A stretch of 64,000 nt of DNA, from the NCBI GenBank assembly GCA_947623305.1, contig CANQGQ010000014.1, forward strand, positions 1-64,000, read 5' to 3'. Below are positions 8,834 through 16,640 of this stretch, in pieces. The position numbers and the translations under genes are program-made. Each line of letters starts with the position of its first letter. Within the stretch, counting starts at the first letter, position 1. Source of the DNA: an uncultured Alistipes sp. GTDB lineage: Bacteria > Bacteroidota > Bacteroidia > Bacteroidales > Rikenellaceae. The notes beneath the pieces are model-generated. The model saw only the letters and a list, made by a program, of their open reading frames with translations, was not told the origin of the DNA and ran no database searches.

Positions 8834-11476
8834 TTATCTGATACTGAACTTAATTTTGAGCATGACGGAAGCCGGTCGGAGCTTGTAGGTATAGACGTAG
8901 TCCGTAATGTCGCTTTGCGTGGCCGAATGAAATGTTCCCGTATCCAACAGATTGCGGGCTTCGAGCATGTATTCTATGCGGCGGCTCTTGTAGGTGAGCG
9001 AGGCATCGAGGAAGAACATGTTGCGGTCTGCACCGCCGATAGCTGCATTGTAGTAATGTTCGCCGCCGATGCGGCAGATGAATTTCTTGCGGACGATGAA
9101 ATCCAGCGTTGCATGTTGGCGCACTACGTCGATAGGCGACAGTTCATCGTCGCCCGCACGGCTTTCGCTGTGCGAATAGTCGCCGCCGTAGTCCAGCCGT
9201 ATAGCCTGCGTGAAGCGCGTGTTGAACGACAGCCCGGCTGTGGTGCGGTCGTATTGCGTTGGCAGCAGCTCACCCTGTCGCAATACTTCGGCCCATGAAC
9301 GTGCGAATCCGCCCGACAGATTGATCGTCGTGGCGATGCCGTCGAACCGTTTGCTGATTTTAGCATCGAGGTTGTACCCGCTCGAAAGATTGTCCATGCG
9401 GACGGCCTCTATTCGGCTCAATGAGCCCTCGTAAGTGGTGCCGTAGAGCAAATTGCGCTTCGAGCGCCGATAGCTCACGTCGACCGAGCCGAACAGCGCC
9501 CGAATGGCATTGCCGTAGGAAAGCGATACCAAGTAATTCTGCCGCTTATCGGTTAGCAAATCGCCCCGTTTGTTGGAAATCATACGGTAATCGGTCATGA
9601 TATATCCGCTGTAATTGTCGTACAATCCACCGACCTGTTCTCCGTAGGAGGCACGTGCCGAAAGTTTGAGGTTATAAGAGATATTCGATTGGAACGAAAT
9701 CGACGGTGCGACAAAAAGGTCGTTCAGCTGCTGTTCCGTCCGTTGTATTTTATCTTCGCTATACATTGACACGAAGTCGAGCGGGGCGTACAGGTGCACC
9801 CAAAGTTTGTCCCCATTGCGGTACCCGATACTCGGGCCGACGAGAATATCCGTTCGCCGCCAATAGATGTCGTTGCGCATCGAAGCCGAAGCCGGAAGGA
9901 TTTCTTCGTTACTGTTCATGGCAGAAAGTTCCGAATCCATCCATTCCAATTGGGCATTGAGCGAGGCATTGAGCGAAAAAGTCCACCGCTTGACGGTGTA
10001 CGCTGTAAAAGCGGAATTGAAAGTGCGGAAACGGCGGCTGTCGAGCGTCTGCCGGGCATTGGGATAATCCGTCGGAGCATCGAGCACATCGGGATAGAGC
10101 ATCGGGCGGATGCGCAGCGAAGTGGGCTGTGTATTGTAGTCGCTGTTCGAGCTGAAGTTGACCGACCACTTGCCCCACCGTCTGATGTCTGTAAAACGGT
10201 TTCGCAAAGTGATACGCGGCAGGCGGAAGCGTTGGTCGACCGGCTCGCCGTTGTTCAGCACACGGCCGTAGTCGGCATCCCATTGTCCGCCGAACGTGAT
10301 TTTTTCTTGGAGATAATGTTGGTCCGTATTCGATTTGAGTTGGACGTTTACCTCCGTGCGGTCGGTTCGATGGTCGGCGAGGGTCTGCTCTGTAACGATA
10401 AGCGGTATAGCATCGGGCAGATAATAAGTCGTTACCGATGCACCCTCCGACGACTGAAAGTCATGGATATAATGGCCGTTGGCGGTCAGTTCCAACGCCT
10501 TTTTCAGTTTTGTAATCGTGTTGAGCGAAATAGTGTGGAGATTGTTGTTCAGATAGCGTTCTTCGTCTATTGCGGGTTCAGTGGGGGCATGCACGCCGAG
10601 CATTGTCGAAGCTGCATCCAACCCATCGTAGAACGAAGTCAATTCACGCGAAACATCATCGCCCGTATTATTGGTTTTATAAGTGTCGATGGTCTGAAAT
10701 CGTCGACCGAAATACATCGCCGTAGCTTCGGCATTCCACATGGCCGGTTTGTACCCTCCTCCTAATTGAAGCGTGCCATTCCATGTTCCTTTGGCCGATT
10801 CTTTCAATTTCAGATTGATTGCGGCACGATCGCTCTGTTGCAATCCTTTGAGCGCTTTGATAGGCATGTGATTTTCGTATACCTCCACACGGGCGATATC
10901 TTTTGCTTGGATATTGTTCGTTGCGACCCCGTAACGGCCTTCGAGCATATCGAGGTCTTCGACGTAAAATTTATTGATGGATTTGCCGTTGTACTTGATT
11001 TCACCCGATTTGGCGACCTCCATGCCGGGCATCTTTTTCAGCACGTCACCGATCGATCGGTCGGTAACGTTGGCGAAGCTGGCGACGTTGTAACTGAGCG
11101 TGTCGGAGTGCCGCTCGACCGACTGCGCCTTGACCGTTACTTCGCGGATTTTCAGCTCACCCTCCTCTACAACGAAATCGATCCTCTGCGACATAGCGCG
11201 AATCGTCCGCGTTTGTTCCTTGACGTTAAAGCCCGTAACGACCACAACCAGCGTATCGGCCTTGCCTCGATATTCTATCGAATAGTTTCCATCCTCTTTG
11301 GTGATTGCATAGCCGAACATGGTTCGCCGCGCGGTATCCTGCAACATGACGTTGACACTGCCTACGGGCTTATTCGTGCCCGCTCCGCAGACGCAACCTG
11401 AAATAATTATTGGCTGCTGTGCGGCGAGAGGAACAGTTCCGAAAATGAGCAATAAGGCAATCGACAGGCGGCGCAT
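8834..11476 (-). CDS. Outer-membrane TonB-dependent-receptor-like beta-barrel with carboxypeptidase-regulatory-like domain
   Basis: 880 residues from the chosen start. The signal peptide MRRLSIALLLIFGTVPLAAQ supports Met at 11476; a longer frame back to 11521 would overlap the preceding gene. A carboxypeptidase-D regulatory-like beta-sandwich (about 22-100), a plug-like section (about 110-230, VLKKMPGMEV and NKFYVEDLDMLEGRYG) and a C-terminal barrel (about 240-880) follow. This is the layout of the OMP_b-brl_3 group. It has no partner SusD. It lies 22 bp after the GLPGLI gene and 13 bp before the VKOR fusion, so it may be the surface port or sensor for the second peptide. The ligand cannot be told from sequence. 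Confidence 0.88.
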   Translation of the reverse strand: MRRLSIALLLIFGTVPLAAQQPIIISGCVCGAGTNKPVGSVNVMLQDTARRTMFGYAITKEDGNYSIEYRGKADTLVVVVTGFNVKEQTRTIRAMSQRIDFVVEEGELKIREVTVKAQSVERHSDTLSYNVASFANVTDRSIGDVLKKMPGMEVAKSGEIKYNGKSINKFYVEDLDMLEGRYGVATNNIQAKDIARVEVYENHMPIKALKGLQQSDRAAINLKLKESAKGTWNGTLQLGGGYKPAMWNAEATAMYFGRRFQTIDTYKTNNTGDDVSRELTSFYDGLDAASTMLGVHAPTEPAIDEERYLNNNLHTISLNTITKLKKALELTANGHYIHDFQSSEGASVTTYYLPDAIPLIVTEQTLADHRTDRTEVNVQLKSNTDQHYLQEKITFGGQWDADYGRVLNNGEPVDQRFRLPRITLRNRFTDIRRWGKWSVNFSSNSDYNTQPTSLRIRPMLYPDVLDAPTDYPNARQTLDSRRFRTFNSAFTAYTVKRWTFSLNASLNAQLEWMDSELSAMNSNEEILPASASMRNDIYWRRTDILVGPSIGYRNGDKLWVHLYAPLDFVSMYSEDKIQRTEQQLNDLFVAPSISFQSNISYNLKLSARASYGEQVGGLYDNYSGYIMTDYRMISNKRGDLLTDKRQNYLVSLSYGNAIRALFGSVDVSYRRSKRNLLYGTTYEGSLSRIEAVRMDNLSSGYNLDAKISKRFDGIATTINLSGGFARSWAEVLRQGELLPTQYDRTTAGLSFNTRFTQAIRLDYGGDYSHSESRAGDDELSPIDVVRQHATLDFIVRKKFICRIGGEHYYNAAIGGADRNMFFLDASLTYKSRRIEYMLEARNLLDTGTFHSATQSDITDYVYTYKLRPASVMLKIKFSIR

Positions 11477-11498
11477 AATGTGTGGGTGATTTGATCGT

Positions 11499-12368
11499 TT
11501 ATTCGAGTTCGATGGGGTCATAACGCACTTTCCATTCGCCTTCGAGCGGGCGATGGGTCTTTGAGTCCATCACTTCGATCTCTCCATTTTTTGAGAAATA
11601 ATCTGCCGGATGTTCATACATGCGCCGCTCGGTTTTGCGCCACTTGGATTTCGACATTCGGACTGGGTGCCAGTCATAGAGCACAATCGGTTCAGCTTTA
11701 ACACTTATACCATCGAATTCGAAGCGATAATTCCCAGTAGCATCTTTGGCCCGAAGAATCAACCCCGGCAGCCCGCACAACTTCCATGGCCCGACGGCGA
11801 AAGGCAGATCCGGAGCGAACCATACCAGCCAATCGCGTCCCCCGAAACGCCCTTCAGCACAGATGCAGCGATAGCCTCCGATGGAATCGACTTTTTCGGT
11901 AATCCGCCATTCGGTCTGCGGCAAAGATTCGTTGTATTCAACCACCTGTGTAGAACCTTGCAGTATGCGCGAATAAGGGATGCGCCGCTGAACGGTCAGT
12001 TGGTCAGCCGGATAATTGCGGAATACTTCGTAATCGACCATATTGACACGGAAACGGAACTTGTTCTTTTCACCGTAAGTCAGATTCCGATCCCATAGAT
12101 GCAGGTCGTACGAAAAGGTTTTGTACACCCGTTCACCGATTTGGAGCGTCAACCGGTCTTCAGCCTCGGAGAAGCCACCGTCGAAATTGTCAGCTGGATA
12201 GAAATAGCGATAATAAGCTACACAACGTGTCATATCGAGCGTATCCGCCACAGACAGATATGCCGGCAAAGTCTGGAACTGTTGACCGATGGTCGTAATG
12301 CGTACTTGGGCATAACAACTTATTGCACTGAACAACAAACAGAAAAAGAGCGCGTTGTTTTTTTTCAT
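11499..12368 (-). CDS. GLPGLI family protein, second copy
   Basis: 289 residues with a signal peptide (NALFFCLLFSAISCYAQ) and the motif GPWKLCGLPGLILRAKD near residue 200. It shares architecture and position with the copy at 5861-6769: both follow a GG-leader peptide gene by about 50 bp. The pairing of one GLPGLI gene to one peptide in both operons suggests a dedicated function for each peptide, such as immunity or maturation (inference). Function of the family is unproven. It is followed by the outer membrane barrel gene. Confidence 0.88.
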   Translation of the reverse strand: MKKNNALFFCLLFSAISCYAQVRITTIGQQFQTLPAYLSVADTLDMTRCVAYYRYFYPADNFDGGFSEAEDRLTLQIGERVYKTFSYDLHLWDRNLTYGEKNKFRFRVNMVDYEVFRNYPADQLTVQRRIPYSRILQGSTQVVEYNESLPQTEWRITEKVDSIGGYRCICAEGRFGGRDWLVWFAPDLPFAVGPWKLCGLPGLILRAKDATGNYRFEFDGISVKAEPIVLYDWHPVRMSKSKWRKTERRMYEHPADYFSKNGEIEVMDSKTHRPLEGEWKVRYDPIELE

Positions 12369-12417
12369 AATCTTATTTTTTTAGATTCATTTATTTAAGG
12401 GGCTGAATCGGTTGTTG

Positions 12418-12600
12418 TCAGTCGCAATAACCGGATCCGTACAAAGAGTGAATATACTGCTCCACGTCTTCTTTGGTTTTACCCTCAAATTGACCGACCC
12501 ATTGTCCTTCGACATAGCAGTCGACTCTGGTACCGCCTTTCACGTTGTTCATTTCCTTTTTCGACAGCTGCTGTGCAGCGAAATTTTTCATGTTGTTCAT
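12418..12600 (-). CDS. Double-glycine leader peptide, second copy
   Basis: A 60-residue precursor with leader MNNMKNFAAQQLSKKEMNNVKGG, differing from the first by only a few residues, and an unrelated core of 37 residues (TRVDCYVEGQW... GSGYCD) with two Cys, the last one residue from the end. The shared leader implies that the same C39 exporter (3571-5847) can process both; this operon has no active C39 transporter of its own. A single disulfide spanning most of the core is plausible given the VKOR fusion encoded downstream. Biological activity is unknown. Confidence 0.85.
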   Translation of the reverse strand: MNNMKNFAAQQLSKKEMNNVKGGTRVDCYVEGQWVGQFEGKTKEDVEQYIHSLYGSGYCD

Positions 12601-12635
12601 AGTTGTAGATTTTTTAATTCGGTTTTATTTAATTG

Positions 12636-12682
12636 TTCGGTCGGACTTTTGCTTTTCGACGGATGTTCCGTAACCGCCGTTT
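12636..12682 (-). promoter_or_regulatory. Conserved upstream block of the second peptide gene (copy B)
   Basis: Near-identical to 7074-7120, with the same ACGGA-aca-TCCGT hairpin on the minus strand. The leader peptide start lies about 35 bp away. Conservation of this block in two otherwise unlike loci supports a common regulator or leader structure. Confidence 0.5.
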
Positions 12683-12715
12683 CTCGACCTACTTCCGTTT
12701 TCCGAGAAATTTCAT

Positions 12716-12723
12716 TACTTTTG
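12716..12723 (+). promoter_or_regulatory. -7 box for candidate small RNA B
   Basis: TACTTTTG on the plus strand, in the same position relative to the conserved block as in copy A. The surrounding 45 bp are otherwise different from copy A, which makes the retained box notable. Confidence 0.4.
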
Positions 12724-12726
12724 TAC

Positions 12727-12797
12727 GGCCTTTCTGCGTTTTAGTTGAACTTATGAGCTGCTACACTCGGTTTTTACTTCTTCGTGGGAAGGTTTTT
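12727..12797 (+). ncRNA. Candidate small RNA B, divergent from the second peptide gene
   Basis: Second copy of the 71-nt block. CCTTTC near its start can pair with GGAAGG (12787-12792), and TTTTT follows. The interior GTTGAACTTATGAGCTGC and CTACACTCGG are identical to copy A; differences cluster in the loop before the closing stem. Its role could be to regulate the peptide genes, since one copy accompanies each of them. Confidence 0.45.
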
Positions 12798-12856
12798 GTT
12801 TTGTGGCAGGCAACCACATGACAATAACCTCGTTAATATATCTGTTTCAATCCAAC

Positions 12857-13315
12857 TCAGAAGCGTTTTATACAATACCTACAACAAGCGATTACAAGCG
12901 AACTAACAAGACTGCTTATTAGCCCCGCGGCAATAATCGTTAGCTGCCATTCCCAATACAGCTCATCAGAGAGAATTGCGATAAACTCTGCAAGAATCAG
13001 AAGATTGAGCGTTATAACGTATTTGTTCCGGCATTGTTTCCATGCAAGCATCTTATAAGTAGCTATAATGGCTATTACTGCTCCATAGTAAGACCAAACA
13101 GCATAGGTGGAGATATTCGGCCAATAAATGAAACTGCAAACCAACGTAGAAACGAAGTACCCCAACATCAGATCGGCATAATTGATTTCATAACGTCCTA
13201 TTATTACCCACGGACGCAGATGCTGCCGTTTATGACATATCACAAGGAAGAACGACAACAGCGCGCCGAAGCTTTTTATGTATTCAATAACCAACATAAT
13301 GTCGGGGATTGCCAT
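12857..13315 (-). CDS. Small hypothetical integral membrane protein
   Basis: 152 residues with four predicted membrane helices (about 8-26, 48-66, 72-90 and 104-145 containing one or two). No family is recognised. The C-terminus is short and basic (CCRYCIKRF) with two adjacent Cys. It starts 8 bp after the stop of the DUF3244 gene on the same strand, so the two are probably co-transcribed. Nothing in the sequence identifies a function. Confidence 0.6.
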   Translation of the reverse strand: MAIPDIMLVIEYIKSFGALLSFFLVICHKRQHLRPWVIIGRYEINYADLMLGYFVSTLVCSFIYWPNISTYAVWSYYGAVIAIIATYKMLAWKQCRNKYVITLNLLILAEFIAILSDELYWEWQLTIIAAGLISSLVSSLVIACCRYCIKRF

Positions 13316-13323
13316 CGAACAAG

Positions 13324-13722
13324 CTACAACGAGAAATATCCGATGTATTCAGCCGATGCAGTAGTGATATTCAGACTATACGTTCCGGAATTTGCAGGAA
13401 TCGGCATGAAAACAATCCATTCCTCTGCGGTGTTGCAGACATATTTGCTGACGATTTGGCCCATGCAGGAGATTTCAATAATCGCATTCCCTTCGGGTTC
13501 ATCGAATACGATTTCTATTTCACCGGTGCTTCCATCGAGCACAGCAGAAATAGATGAAACCTTCGACGGTGCTCGGAAAATCGGACGCGTACTCGTTTGT
13601 GTTTTAATTAAAACAATTTCAGTTGATCTGGTATCTTCATTTTGTTGTTGGGCCATCGCGAAAGTGTTGCTGAACAGCAAAGCGGCAAGAGTACACAGCA
13701 GAGAAATAACCATTTTTTTCAT
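13324..13722 (-). CDS. DUF3244-type exported protein
   Basis: 132 residues with signal peptide (residues 1-24, ending FAMAQQ) followed by a single immunoglobulin-like beta-sandwich of the DUF3244 kind (IEIVFDEPEGNAIIEISCMGQIVSKYV... GTYSLNITT). These are small secreted or surface proteins in Bacteroidales; function unproven. The end IGYFSL fits a beta-strand terminus. Upstream AT-rich spacing of 290 bp separates it from the TPR lipoprotein. It is probably the first gene of a two-gene unit with the membrane protein at 12857-13315. Confidence 0.7.
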   Translation of the reverse strand: MKKMVISLLCTLAALLFSNTFAMAQQQNEDTRSTEIVLIKTQTSTRPIFRAPSKVSSISAVLDGSTGEIEIVFDEPEGNAIIEISCMGQIVSKYVCNTAEEWIVFMPIPANSGTYSLNITTASAEYIGYFSL

Positions 13723-13981
13723 AAGTGTAAATTTTGTGTATTTGTTTTTCTGAATGTAAAATTAGGGCTTCTAATCCGAACTGTCTTATCCCGAATATAT
13801 CCCAAATGACGATTGCTTTATACTGAAAACCAGTAAATTAAAATTATTTAATTACTCTATTGCCTCCTTGTTTAATTTCAGAATCATTGCAAGTATCTGA
13901 TTGTCAAAATAATACAATAAATACAATCATCGAGAGGAGTGCCGAAAACATCATTACTAACTGATAGACAGATTTATATAC

Positions 13982-14019
13982 AACAAAAGATGCCGACGAA
14001 TTCGTCGGCATCTTTTGTT
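13982..14019. terminator. 38-bp perfect palindrome, terminator-like
   Basis: AACAAAAGATGCCGACGAA at 13982-14000 is followed directly by its exact complement to 14019, with no spacer. On the minus strand it ends in a short T-rich tail just after the stop of the TPR lipoprotein gene, so it should terminate that transcript. Because it is symmetric it would act on both strands. Confidence 0.75.
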
Positions 14020-14034
14020 ATTATCGTATGGTTT

Positions 14035-15744
14035 CTATTCGGTGAATTTCGAATTCGCTTTATATTCCTCACAAATCATTCGATAGTGTTGCGGAATAGT
14101 CATCTCTTCGTTCGTGATAGCCAGTTTATTTCTCAAAAGGTTGCGGTAGTTGTAATAAGTCTTTTGCGAAGTATCCATTACCAAACAAATAGCGGTTTTG
14201 GAAATATCCATCGCGATCATGCAATACAAACTTAACTCTTGATGGGAAAGTTGCGGATAAGTTTGCATCAGATAATTTATTATGCCCGGGTGGCGGGTAT
14301 TCAATATGTCCTGAAAGATAAGCAATATCTCATTCGTGCCGCTTTTCTTGACTTGTTGATTCGAACCGCTTTTTGTAAGCAATTGTTCTATCTTGGCATA
14401 AAAAGCCTCTTTATTATGGCCGAACTGTGCGGTGGTTTCGAGTAGCTGTTTAAGAAATGTAATACGTCTGTTCAACGTTTCATCGTTCGATCCAATACGT
14501 AACTCCTCATACTCTTCTTTCAATCGAGAAATGACGCTTCGGTATTCCGTTATTTCCTGCTCTTGTTGCAAGATTCGTTTTTGTCTGCGGCCTATCAACC
14601 ACAATGAAATAAAAAGAACGGCAATCAATACGATTATGGCAATAATCAATTGGTATTGATTGATGCTTTTCAAATACTTGTTATGCAAAGCCAAGCGTTC
14701 GTTGCGATATTTTGCTTGCAGTTCAGGTATGGCGTGTTCCTTTTCCGCAAAGTACATCGAATCGCAGATATGCAACGCTTCGGCATTATATCGATAGGCA
14801 TTGGAATCGTCTTTTTTCATCTTATAGATCCGGCTGGCCATGTAGAGATATTCCAATTGCCCGCGTGCGGATTCATTTTGCATACCGTTCAATAACGGTC
14901 GTAGATAAAGCAAGGCACTGTCGGGTTTATTCAAATGAGCATAAATATCGCACAGTAGGAAATAGTAGTTTTGCGGAATAATGCCGTGATTGTATGAATT
15001 TGCAGCGTCTTTCAAAGTGCATAAAGCTCTTCTGTAATCCGAGTGTTCTTTTATACATTTCGATGCTTTCATTCGTTCAAGTTCGAATATTCTTACGGAA
15101 TCTTGCAGCTCTTTAGCAAGATCGAATGCACATTCATAATATAAACGATGTTTTTGAAAATCGTTTCGAATGGAAAGCATCTCTAACATGCCCATATAGG
15201 CAAACAACTCATTTCGCTTTTGTCCGGCTTTCGCAAAAGCGATTGCTGCTTCGAGATATTTGTTTTCTGCTAATTCGATGAAATGTTGCGTTTCGTAAAG
15301 TCTCGCCAATGCCCCGGATGTCAATCCCTGTAATGCTGCATCGGTCGTTGTTTTCAGTATATCTTCTGCATTCGTAAATTGGACAATGGCGGAATCGATG
15401 TTACCGGCATTTTCGTATATGCGTCCGGAATAATAATACGCGAGCGCTCGTTCCCGTTTCGCTCCTCGATGCAAATAATAATTCAGTGCTTTTACGATAA
15501 GAGAATCCGAATCGATATCCACATAGTTTTTGTCCAATGCCTGCGAATACAGCAAGGCATAACGCGCCTTACCGTACCTGCTTCTTAATGAAGTCCGGTC
15601 GACTTGTTGCAAAATAGCCAACGCGCTGTCGGGACGATCTTGCATTCGGGTTTCGGCCTCCTGTAATAAGACAAGTTGTCGGGTATCGTCGATACACGAG
15701 ACAAACAAATAACTGATTAAGATTATAACTAACGACTTTCGCAT
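14035..15744 (-). CDS. TPR signalling lipoprotein with C-terminal HTH-like domain
   Basis: About 569 residues from the chosen Met (MRKSLV); a start four codons upstream is possible. The lipobox is SYLFVSC. Residues about 25-350 contain multiple tetratricopeptide repeats (for example RALAYYYSGRIYENAGNIDSAIVQFTNAE). A single transmembrane helix lies at about 367-390, then a coiled coil (RILQQEQEITEYRSVISRLKEEYEELR). The end (SHQELSLYCMIAMDISKTAICLVMDTSQKTYYNYRNLLRNKL) resembles the helix-turn-helix tail seen in Bacteroidetes TPR regulators. This family is thought to link periplasmic events to transcription. Targets here are unknown; the peptide operons next door are candidates (inference). Confidence 0.8.
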   Translation of the reverse strand: MRKSLVIILISYLFVSCIDDTRQLVLLQEAETRMQDRPDSALAILQQVDRTSLRSRYGKARYALLYSQALDKNYVDIDSDSLIVKALNYYLHRGAKRERALAYYYSGRIYENAGNIDSAIVQFTNAEDILKTTTDAALQGLTSGALARLYETQHFIELAENKYLEAAIAFAKAGQKRNELFAYMGMLEMLSIRNDFQKHRLYYECAFDLAKELQDSVRIFELERMKASKCIKEHSDYRRALCTLKDAANSYNHGIIPQNYYFLLCDIYAHLNKPDSALLYLRPLLNGMQNESARGQLEYLYMASRIYKMKKDDSNAYRYNAEALHICDSMYFAEKEHAIPELQAKYRNERLALHNKYLKSINQYQLIIAIIVLIAVLFISLWLIGRRQKRILQQEQEITEYRSVISRLKEEYEELRIGSNDETLNRRITFLKQLLETTAQFGHNKEAFYAKIEQLLTKSGSNQQVKKSGTNEILLIFQDILNTRHPGIINYLMQTYPQLSHQELSLYCMIAMDISKTAICLVMDTSQKTYYNYRNLLRNKLAITNEEMTIPQHYRMICEEYKANSKFTE

Positions 15745-15797
15745 AAAGGAATACATTACGTCGTAAAATTAGGAAAAAACGACGTATAATACCTAAT

Positions 15798-16235
15798 CTA
15801 TATGGAGAAAGACCAGTATTCGTTCATTTTATCTCGAATAAAACTTTTGAGTTCATGTTTTAAGTCCATCAATGCCGGCTGTCGTAAAAAGTCATCGGAC
15901 AGCGTATATTTTTCGAATATAGGTTCGCATTCCGGCATGAATTGCAAGGCAAAATTTTTTAGGACATCCTTGGAGAACAATGCTTGATATTCGTCGAATA
16001 ACACATCGAGGACACAATAGAATTTAGAAAATTTGTAATCTTTGAGCAATACATCTATGGCCAATTCATTGGCCAGATCATAATCGTTGCATCTCTTCAT
16101 TGTGGAAAGAAATGTTTCTTGCGCCAAGATGTTTCTATCGTGGATAAATTGGCGATCGGAGGCAATCTGCGGATAATTGACCGATAAATAATCGTAAAAG
16201 AAATCCGTGTAGTCTGGCAATTCTAATTTTTTCAT
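15798..16235 (-). CDS. DUF1896 family protein
   Basis: About 145 residues starting MKKLELPDYTDFFYD. The C-terminal part (ALQFMPECEPIFEKYTLSDDFLRQP) aligns with the DUF1896 signature seen again at 18226-18672 ([22 protein letters not shown]). DUF1896 proteins are hallmarks of Bacteroides-type conjugative transposons, with no proven function. The start is set at 16235, not 16310, because the longer frame would run into the 5' hairpin region and lacks family similarity. This gene is oriented opposite to the related copy at 18226, with a 128-bp long hairpin in its 5' leader. Confidence 0.75.
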   Translation of the reverse strand: MKKLELPDYTDFFYDYLSVNYPQIASDRQFIHDRNILAQETFLSTMKRCNDYDLANELAIDVLLKDYKFSKFYCVLDVLFDEYQALFSKDVLKNFALQFMPECEPIFEKYTLSDDFLRQPALMDLKHELKSFIRDKMNEYWSFSI

Positions 16236-16270
16236 AGGGTTTATAATAAAAAAGCACGAACTCAACATTG

Positions 16271-16398
16271 TTCTAACTGAGGCATCGCCAAACGCCCATC
16301 CACGGAACAAGTCGAGCCCGTGCTACGCATTCATGCGTAATGCACGAGCTTCGCTTGTCTATTCTCGTGGATAAATTTTGGCGATTTTCAGTTAAGAA
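16271..16398. other. 128-bp long imperfect hairpin, attC-like
   Basis: The two halves pair almost throughout: TTCT-AACTGA (16271-16280) with TCAGTTAAGAA, ATCGCCAAA (16284-16292) with TTTGGCGAT (16377-16385), ATCCACG (16298-16304) with CGTGGAT (16366-16372), ACAAG (16307-16311) with CTTGT (16354-16358), and CGAGCCCGTGCTACGCAT with ATGCGTAATGCACGAGCTTCG, loop of two bases. Unpaired bases lie mainly in the right arm. Its outer boxes differ by one base each from integron attC consensus (RYYYAAC / GTTRRRY). It could instead be a replication or transfer hairpin, or an RNA leader of the DUF1896 gene. Confidence 0.6.
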
Positions 16399-16590
16399 TA
16401 AACAGCAACAGCTACTCTGTATTTTCTATTTTCTCATCATCTTATGAATTATGATGCTAATGTACGAAACTTTTCCGAATAACGATTTTATCGTGTGACC
16501 CGAATTTTTCAATCAACGTCCTCTTGCTGCCACTTTCGCGCCACAAGTACGCATAGCAAACTTTTTGCCATTTCACTCACGATCACTGCA

Positions 16591-16598
16591 TTACCTTC
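16591..16598 (+). promoter_or_regulatory. Weak -7 candidate ahead of the DUF4099-like gene
   Basis: TACCTTCG is one base off the TAnnTTTG consensus and lies about 42 bp before the start codon. The rest of the gap from 16399 to 16640 is AT-rich with no gene seen. Confidence 0.3.
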
Positions 16599-16640
16599 GT
16601 CCCAGCATCGCTATTGATGCCGACTTAAAACATTCGTATC

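Noticed and set aside
16399..16640. Possible gene between the hairpin and the DUF4099-like gene
   Set aside because: No ORF with start, and the sequence is AT-rich without coding signs.
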